A stretch of DNA of 6,498 nucleotides from a bacterium (lineage in GTDB: Bacteria > Verrucomicrobiota > Verrucomicrobiia > Limisphaerales > J093). Location: assembly GCA_021784265.1 (NCBI GenBank), contig JAJXTA010000172.1, positions 1 through 6,498 on the forward strand, read 5' to 3'. A program made the translations under genes and the position numbers. The notes under the pieces are model-generated. The model was not told the DNA's origin and searched no databases. It worked only from the letters and a program-made list of their open reading frames with translations. Positions 6,010 through 6,498 of the stretch are shown here, in pieces; positions within the stretch are counted from its first letter, which is position 1, and each line of letters opens with the position of its first letter.

Positions 6010-6498
6010 GTGAACATAAACAGCAGCGAGGAAGGCAAGTTAATCGCCCGTTGCCGGCAGGGTGACAGCGGGGCGTGGGAGGCGCTCTTCGAGCGGCATT
6101 ACGAGCCGGTCTGCCGGTTCGTCTTCCAGCTCGCCGCCGATTTCACACCCGAGGATGTTGAGGAAGTGTGCCAGGACACGTTCGTCGCCGCCGTGAAGCA
6201 CTTGGCCGCGTTCCGTGGCCAGAGCCAATTGCAGACCTGGCTCTTCCGGATTGCCGCCAACAAGGCCCAGGATTTTCGTCAGCGGCGCACGGCGGCCAAG
6301 CGTGGCGGCGGAACGGTGATCGTTTCTCTGCAAGCGGAAGCGGGGGTGACCGCCAAGGTCCCCGACCCTCCTGACCCCGCTCCGTCGCCGGACACGTGTT
6401 TGATGAACGCCGAACGGATGGTGTTGATCCGGCGGGCGTTGGACGACCTCGGTGAGGCCTGTCGCGAGATTCTCGAGCTACGGTACTTTGGGGACCTC
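6010..6498 (+). CDS. RNA polymerase sigma factor, ECF (sigma-70 family), 3' partial
   Basis: The reading frame is open to the window end; 163 codons are present. Sigma region 2 spans about 10-95: LIARCRQGDSGAWEALFERH (11-30), the DVEEVCQDTFVAA segment (49-61) that contacts core polymerase and the -10 element, and QTWLFRIAANKAQDFRQRR (75-93). A basic KRGGG motif (97-101) and a Pro/Asp-rich linker of about 30 residues follow. Region 4 then begins (RALDDLGEACREILELRYFGDL, from about 142) and is cut before its -35-binding helix-turn-helix. The start is uncertain: GTG 6010 gives NINSSEEGKL as N terminus, but in-frame GTG codons at 5998 and 5977 are also possible and no ribosome-binding site decides between them. 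No anti-sigma factor is seen, although one could lie downstream outside the window. It is transcribed away from the pseudo-receiver gene. Confidence 0.9.
   Translation, partial: MNINSSEEGKLIARCRQGDSGAWEALFERHYEPVCRFVFQLAADFTPEDVEEVCQDTFVAAVKHLAAFRGQSQLQTWLFRIAANKAQDFRQRRTAAKRGGGTVIVSLQAEAGVTAKVPDPPDPAPSPDTCLMNAERMVLIRRALDDLGEACREILELRYFGDL

Noticed and set aside
5754..6038. 94-codon minus-strand frame across the divergent intergenic region
   Set aside because: It overlaps the start of both flanking genes and has no protein-like features.
1..6498. CRISPR array, tRNA, rRNA, insertion sequence or integrase
   Set aside because: No regularly spaced repeats, no RNA-gene signatures, and no transposase or recombinase motifs in any frame.

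Overview
The window is GC-rich throughout and reads as a chromosomal segment of a Verrucomicrobiota bacterium, probably from the Pedosphaera/Limisphaerales side. This rests on the look of the proteins: an Ala/Pro-rich protein with a C-terminal membrane segment, an unphosphorylatable receiver-like protein, a sigma factor with a conserved KRGGG linker, and a short GspF-like protein. No rRNA or marker gene confirms it, so the assignment is an inference.

Layout. (1) 1-1106: GC-rich leader, then a Fes-type alpha/beta-hydrolase (esterase) on the + strand. Its start lies directly after an in-frame stop codon and it lacks an export signal. (2) 1107-3074: a minus-strand restriction-modification remnant. 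It holds an intact class I N6-adenine DNA methyltransferase whose stop overlaps the ATG of a second gene. That second gene has been reduced to an N-terminal piece and a C-terminal piece in different frames. The simplest reading is a lost restriction enzyme and a surviving orphan methyltransferase. (3) 3075-3473: about 400 bases with no convincing gene, containing a perfect 11-bp inverted repeat enclosing two smaller hairpins; possibly a dispersed repeat. (4) 3474-5386: a + strand unit with a good -35/-10 promoter, the Ala/Pro-rich membrane-anchored protein, thioredoxin, and a GspF/PilC-like membrane protein. (5) 5414-5782: a minus-strand pseudo-receiver, convergent with the GspF-like gene; a hairpin covers both stop codons. 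(6) 5783-6009: divergent intergenic region with a GC-rich hairpin. (7) 6010-6498: an ECF-type RNA polymerase sigma factor cut by the window end.

How the genes relate. The right half (3.5-6.5 kb) looks like stable core content: redox protein, membrane or secretion-platform protein, and two regulators. The left half looks accessory, with a decaying restriction-modification locus and a possible repeat next to it. I see no CRISPR array, tRNA, transposase or integrase, and no clear sign of an unknown multi-gene defence system. The most notable points are the collapsed methyltransferase partner, the structured non-coding stretch, the receiver domain lacking its phospho-acceptor, and the broken-looking esterase N terminus.
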